Source: a candidate division Zixibacteria bacterium RBG_16_43_9 (lineage in GTDB: Bacteria; Zixibacteria; MSB-5A5; RBG-16-43-9). Taken from it: a stretch of DNA of 8,748 nucleotides. The stretch is taken from assembly GCA_001775355.1 (NCBI GenBank), contig MEWM01000029.1:11566-20313 (forward strand), in the 5' to 3' direction. Position numbers and translations under genes: made by a program. Numbering within the stretch: position 1 is the first letter of the stretch; each line of letters begins with the position of its first letter. Below the pieces are notes generated by a model. That model was not told the DNA's origin, ran no database searches, and saw only the letters and a list, made by a program, of their open reading frames with translations. Positions 5,393 to 8,748 of this stretch are shown here, piece after piece.

Positions 5393-6904
5393 TCATGCGC
5401 AGCCGGCTTTAGGTGCGGGTCCGAACTTGAAAAGATATGCTACCAGGTAGACTACGTCAGAAATCGTCACCTTGCAGTCCGCATTCACGTCAGCTAATGT
5501 CAGGTCAGACGGCCTGGGACCTCCCTTGAAAAGAAAGTTTATCAGGAAGACCACGTCTGCTACAGTCACCAGCCCGTCGTTATTTGCATCCCCATAAACG
5601 CGGACAGTGCTTTCAACGGAGAATAGACCGGTTCTCTTTGAGTTCCCCCGGTAAACAGGCCAGTAAAGCAGGTTTTGATTATAAGAGTTGTTCCCTAATT
5701 CCCATACGTAGACGAGCGAATCACCATCACCAGCTACCAGCTCAGCCTTGCCGTCCCTTTCTAAGTCACCCAGAGCTAAAGTGGAATTCACCCAGTTGTT
5801 TAAAATAATGGGCCAGCCAGTAAGCAAAACACCGTTTTTATTCCAGGCATAAATCTTACCCTCTGAAGTTCCGACCAAAACCTCAGCCGAACTATCATTG
5901 TTAATGTTTGCGATTATAGGTGAGGAGATAATTTGACCGCTCGCCTGAACTGGCCAGCCGGAAAGAAAAGTCCCGTCTTTTTTTATCCCATAGACTTTGC
6001 CAGAATCAGTGCTGACCACCAGGTCTTTGAATCCATCCCCATCCAGGTCTCCGATTGCCGGAGAAGATAAGATCGATCCGACTAAGCTCAGCGGAAAACC
6101 AGCAAGTGAGCTTCCATTATTTTTTAACACGTAAAGCTTCCCAGCCAGATCTCCAACTGCTATTTCCAATTTCCCATCATCGTTTAGGTCGGCTAAAGCT
6201 GGAGAAGATAAGTAGAAAGCGTCAGTTCCAGTAAAGGGCCATCCGGAAACCAGTGTGCCGTTCTTTTTGAAAGCGTAAATTTTGTGGTCCGAACACGGCA
6301 GGACTATCTCATTGGCAGTATCCTGGTCAATATCCCCAAGAGCTGGAGAGGAAAATATCGCTCCTTCTGTCTGAACCGGAAAACCTGATGCAAGTGCACC
6401 ATCTCCATTCCAGGCATAGAGCTTGCCATCCAGCGAGCCTATCACCACTTCATCTTTTCCATCCTGGTCCAGATCACCTAAAGCTGGAGTGGAATAAAAC
6501 ATGTTTTCAGACGATACAGGAAAACCAGGAACCGCAGTCCCGTTCCACTTCCAGGCATATACTTTCATATCCCAGGAGCCAATCACGATTTCTGAAACCC
6601 CATCCCCATCTAAATCTCCTAAAGCCGGAGAGGAAAATAGCTTTCCCCCACACTGTTTTGGCCAACCCGGAACTAAACTGCCATCAGCTTTAAAGGCATA
6701 TACCTTATTGTCGTATGAGCCTACCACTATCTCTAAATTCCCATCTGCGTCTATGTTGCCTATCACCGGGGAGGAAAAAACCCTCTCCCCAGCTGATTTA
6801 GGCCAGCCGGTTTTAAGTGTAGGAACTCCTGATTGTGAAAAAGACTGTGAAGTCAAAATTAAAAAAAGACAAAGCAGTATAATTGTTTGGGTTATCTTCA
6901 GCAT
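5393..6904 (-). CDS. Secreted eight-blade beta-propeller (FG-GAP/VCBS-like) protein with dockerin tail
   Basis: 503 residues, starting at ATG 6902-6904 with AGGA 8 nt upstream. Residues 1-24 form a Sec signal peptide (MLK, hydrophobic I8-L17, cleavage near SFS-Q). Residues 33-408 are eight repeats of about 47 residues with the pattern G(W/F)P, SSP(A/V)(L/I)GD, D-x-D-x-DG-x-x-E/D, VYAW, NG; this predicts an eight-bladed propeller with calcium-binding loops on most blades. Blade 4 (DIDQDTANE) and blade 7 (NINNDSSAE) have lost the loop glycine. A short closing segment contains WPVYRGNSKRTG, a usual end of such propellers. Residues 436-503 are a dockerin type I-like module with two EF-hand-like loops. 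Predicted extracytoplasmic, probably a carbohydrate- or protein-binding surface component (inference); no enzyme active site is visible. It follows the other propeller gene by 103 bp on the same strand. Long open frames on the opposite strand are by-products of the repeated coding units. Confidence 0.93.
   Translation of the reverse strand: MLKITQTIILLCLFLILTSQSFSQSGVPTLKTGWPKSAGERVFSSPVIGNIDADGNLEIVVGSYDNKVYAFKADGSLVPGWPKQCGGKLFSSPALGDLDGDGVSEIVIGSWDMKVYAWKWNGTAVPGFPVSSENMFYSTPALGDLDQDGKDEVVIGSLDGKLYAWNGDGALASGFPVQTEGAIFSSPALGDIDQDTANEIVLPCSDHKIYAFKKNGTLVSGWPFTGTDAFYLSSPALADLNDDGKLEIAVGDLAGKLYVLKNNGSSLAGFPLSLVGSILSSPAIGDLDGDGFKDLVVSTDSGKVYGIKKDGTFLSGWPVQASGQIISSPIIANINNDSSAEVLVGTSEGKIYAWNKNGVLLTGWPIILNNWVNSTLALGDLERDGKAELVAGDGDSLVYVWELGNNSYNQNLLYWPVYRGNSKRTGLFSVESTVRVYGDANNDGLVTVADVVFLINFLFKGGPRPSDLTLADVNADCKVTISDVVYLVAYLFKFGPAPKAGCA
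5681..6808 (-). repeat. Eight ~141-bp coding repeats (propeller blades)
   Basis: Eight in-frame units of 46-48 codons encode G(W/F)P...SSPALGD(I/L)D blades. Recurrent DNA words are visible on the plus strand, for example AAAGCTGGAG with nearby ATCACCTA or AAATCTCC. The regular period suggests growth by unequal duplication of single blades. Confidence 0.85.
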
Positions 6905-6952
6905 ATTGTTCGTCCTGATTTAGAATTTAGTCATCGAATACCTTCATCACCC

Positions 6953-7001
6953 TTCTTGTTTTCTCTTCATCTTCCTTTTTCCATCTTCCCTTTTCCATTT
7001 T
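6953..7001. repeat. 7-nt tandem repeat, consensus CCATCTT
   Basis: On the plus strand the contiguous heptamers TCATCTT, CCTTTTT, CCATCTT, CCCTTTT, CCATTTT occupy 6967-7001, with two more decayed units to 6953. The strand bias is complete (pyrimidines on plus, purines on minus). It fills most of the 103-bp gap between the two minus-strand propeller genes, in what would be the leader of the downstream gene. Confidence 0.7.
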
Positions 7002-7007
7002 TATTAC

Positions 7008-8639
7008 TTATTTAGCGCATCCGGACAAAGGCAAGGGTCCTCCCTTGAAAAGGTAATTCACCAGGTAGACCGCATCGCTGACTGTGGTTTGGCAATCCCG
7101 GTTAACGTCCCCACAAGCCAGATAATAAGGCTCGGGACCTCCTTTGAAAAGATAATTGACCAGAAAAACAACATCTGCGACTGTAACTTTATTATCCTGG
7201 TTCACGTCTCCTTTCACATATAACTGGTTTTGATTAAAGAAAACGTAATTCTCCCGGTCCCAATTACTGACCGCCAGGTCCTGTTTCAGTGAATGTTTGT
7301 AATCGAATGATACCTGAGAATCAGGAGCAACCTTAAAAGAAACCCAGCCTGAGGTTAAGTTGTAGCAGTAGTCAGTTAAGGATAGAACATTACCGTCTGC
7401 CACTACCTTTTCCAATTTATGAGCGGGATAATGGTTCAGATAGAAAACCTTTTTTGAACCATCAGCCGGATGGGTCTCATTTTTTATTCTGACCAGGCCA
7501 TCTCCATCTAAATCTGCCCAGACCATCTCCTCCACCACGCTTTCGTAAGCGAGATTACAGGTCCAGGCAGGAGTTGTTCCCAAATTTCCCCCGCTATTTT
7601 CATACACCGTCGAATACCCCCACCACCTGCCAGCGGCTAAATCTTTATATCCATCATTGTTCACATCGCAGAAGGAGACTGCTGAGCCATAACCATTGGT
7701 AGAGGAGACCCAATCAGGAATTGTATCTAAGATCCCGTTGTGATTCAGATAGACTTCAAAATACCCGTTTCCGTATAACTGGAAATTATTGGCTACAGCT
7801 AAGTCTAAATAACCGTCATTGTTCAAGTCCCCCCAGGCTAAGGTGTTCCCATCATCTACGTTTTTAGACCTCCAGGAAGGAAAAGTTTCAATAGAGTCAC
7901 CATAGTTTTTATATACCCTGATTCGTCCTTGTGAGCAGACAAAAGCTAAATCTAAATCCCCATCATTATCCACATCCCCCCAGTCCACATCATAGCATGC
8001 CCCGGAATCTCCGGAGACCCAAGAAGGAGTGGTCTCTAGGGCTCCGCTTTGATTATAATAAATCCTATTCTTTTCGTTGAAATTGTTATAAGCCTCTCCG
8101 CAGGCAACTGCCAAATCCGGATACCCATCACCATCGGGATCTCCAAAAGCACAGGAGAAAGTATGCATCGAGTCAGCAGACGACCAGATAGGTGAAGTGG
8201 AAAGAGAGCCGTTTACGTTGTCGTAAAGCTGAATAACTGTTTTCCCCCAGAAGGAGTTGATGTAGTTCGAGACTGCCAGCTCAGGATAACCATCCTTATC
8301 TATGTCCCCTAAAGCACAATGCCCGGAATATTCGGAATTAGCCGAGACCCAGCCAGCAGTGGTGTCTAACTTGCCATTATAATTGAAATAGACCAGATTA
8401 GGCTTTTTTGACATATCGTTCCCGTTCGAGATCACCAGGTCCAGAAACCCGTTCCCGTCAACATCCCCGAAAACCGCACCAGTAGAGTAATAATTTATCG
8501 AAGGTGCCCGCGACTCCAGAGAGCGCCAGGAAGGAGAGGTTTCCAGAGGTATGACTGCAAAAGCGGGCTGGAGGAAAACGAGGAAAAGGAAGAAACCCGC
8601 TATGAGAAAAGAATATCCATTAACCTGAAGCTTTAACAA
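7008..8639 (-). CDS. Secreted seven-blade FG-GAP/VCBS protein with dockerin tail
   Basis: 543 residues if started at TTG 8637-8639, the only candidate with a good Shine-Dalgarno site. An in-frame ATG at 8679-8681 would give 557 residues but lies inside a palindrome. Residues 1-28 form a signal peptide (LLKLQ, hydrophobic F11-L22, cleavage after AFA). Seven FG-GAP-type calcium loops follow at about residues 59, 112, 167, 222, 271, 325 and 376: DVDGNGFLD, DIDKDGYPE, DPDGDGYPD, DVDNDGDLD, DLNNDGYLD, DVNNDGYKD, DLDGDG. Each blade also has a T-x-P-x-W-x-S strand. The seventh blade is split: after DLDGDG about 72 residues (382-453) intervene before DLAVSNWDRENYVFFNQ completes it. Residues 475-543 are a dockerin type I-like module ending GCAK. 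Predicted extracytoplasmic seven-bladed propeller, ligand unknown. The downstream same-strand propeller gene is probably co-transcribed. Confidence 0.92.
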   Translation of the reverse strand: MLKLQVNGYSFLIAGFFLFLVFLQPAFAVIPLETSPSWRSLESRAPSINYYSTGAVFGDVDGNGFLDLVISNGNDMSKKPNLVYFNYNGKLDTTAGWVSANSEYSGHCALGDIDKDGYPELAVSNYINSFWGKTVIQLYDNVNGSLSTSPIWSSADSMHTFSCAFGDPDGDGYPDLAVACGEAYNNFNEKNRIYYNQSGALETTPSWVSGDSGACYDVDWGDVDNDGDLDLAFVCSQGRIRVYKNYGDSIETFPSWRSKNVDDGNTLAWGDLNNDGYLDLAVANNFQLYGNGYFEVYLNHNGILDTIPDWVSSTNGYGSAVSFCDVNNDGYKDLAAGRWWGYSTVYENSGGNLGTTPAWTCNLAYESVVEEMVWADLDGDGLVRIKNETHPADGSKKVFYLNHYPAHKLEKVVADGNVLSLTDYCYNLTSGWVSFKVAPDSQVSFDYKHSLKQDLAVSNWDRENYVFFNQNQLYVKGDVNQDNKVTVADVVFLVNYLFKGGPEPYYLACGDVNRDCQTTVSDAVYLVNYLFKGGPLPLSGCAK

Positions 8640-8644
8640 ATTAT

Positions 8645-8650
8645 CTCCTC
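8645..8650 (-). promoter_or_regulatory. Shine-Dalgarno site that selects a TTG start
   Basis: On the minus strand AGAGGAG (8651-8645) lies 5 nt before TTG 8639-8637. The upstream in-frame ATG at 8681 has no such site and would add RLWLKDVPTRGDN in front of the signal peptide, so TTG is preferred. Confidence 0.75.
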
Positions 8651-8670
8651 TTGTTGGGACATCTTTAAGC

Positions 8671-8696
8671 CAGAGACGCATTCAATGCGTCTCTAC
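8671..8696 (-). repeat. GTAG-footed palindrome (REP-like), GTAGAGAC type
   Basis: AGAGACGCATT (8672-8682) and AATGCGTCTCT (8684-8694) are perfect inverse copies around a single base; read on the minus strand the element starts GTAGAGACGC. It lies 21 bp upstream of the Shine-Dalgarno site of the seven-blade propeller gene, so it may be in that gene's leader. Confidence 0.85.
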
Positions 8697-8701
8697 TCCT
8701 T

Positions 8702-8729
8702 GTAGGGGCGTATTGCAATACGCCCTTAC
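8702..8729 (+). repeat. GTAG-footed palindrome (REP-like), GTAGGGGC type
   Basis: GGGCGTATTG (8706-8715) and CAATACGCCC (8716-8725) form a perfect 20-bp palindrome with no spacer. GTAG/TTAC ends extend the pairing to 14 bp per arm with one G-T wobble. It is head to head with the element at 8671-8696, the two GTAG feet being separated by 5 bp. The remaining 8730-8748 shows nothing recognisable. Confidence 0.85.
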
Positions 8730-8748
8730 GGGAAATCACTTACTTTAA

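Noticed and set aside
6388..6923. Plus-strand open frames of 101 and 140 codons
   Set aside because: Antisense of the 141-bp propeller repeat; the repeated peptide words merely mirror the blade period.
6905..6950. Promoter for the eight-blade propeller gene
   Set aside because: Only AT-rich TAAATT-like words without a matching -35 box; read-through from the upstream propeller gene is as likely.
6927..6998. A 23-codon minus-strand open frame (starts MEKGRWKK) between the two propeller genes
   Set aside because: It is generated almost entirely by the 7-nt tandem repeat, has no Shine-Dalgarno site and uses a low-complexity lysine/glutamate composition.

Overview
The window looks like a chromosomal piece of an uncultured Gram-negative-type bacterium of the FCB / candidate-phylum kind, with Zixibacteria or a relative as the best guess. 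The hints are three large secreted repeat proteins that all end in a dockerin-like module with the signature (N/F)(Y/F)LFKGGP, moderate GC, good Shine-Dalgarno sites, and intergenic spaces full of short palindromes. This placement is an inference from protein style; no rRNA or other phylogenetic marker is present.

Layout. Positions 2-1810 (+) hold the 3' part of a secreted protein: the end of one fibronectin-III-like repeat, five complete ~100-residue repeats and a C-terminal dockerin module, followed by a strong intrinsic terminator (1831-1868). A spacer with a hairpin and an 8-nt tandem repeat leads into a sigma-70-like promoter and a tldD-tldE pair (2055-3614 and 3751-5094, +). This is the two-subunit TldD/TldE metalloprotease, but the TldD subunit carries a twin-arginine export signal while TldE has none. 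From 5095 to 5392, at the convergent junction with the next gene, there is no gene but at least six hairpins. On the minus strand lie two secreted beta-propeller proteins, each with a signal peptide, FG-GAP/VCBS-type blades and the same dockerin tail: an eight-blade protein (5393-6904) and upstream of it a seven-blade protein (7008-8639) whose last blade is interrupted by a ~72-residue insert. The 103-bp gap between them carries a 7-nt tandem repeat. The right edge (8671-8729) holds two perfect or near-perfect palindromes arranged head to head.

How it fits together. The three dockerin proteins probably go to the same extracytoplasmic place and may be attached or assembled by a common mechanism, though no cohesin or sorting machinery is in the window. 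The tldD-tldE pair is an independent unit with no RiPP or antitoxin substrate visible nearby. The most interesting non-coding signal is a set of interspersed palindromes. Several carry a GTAG tetranucleotide at the foot of the hairpin, as REP elements do. One pair of copies 127 bp apart differs only by a compensatory base-pair change. No tRNA, rRNA, CRISPR array, insertion sequence or complete transposase gene was seen.
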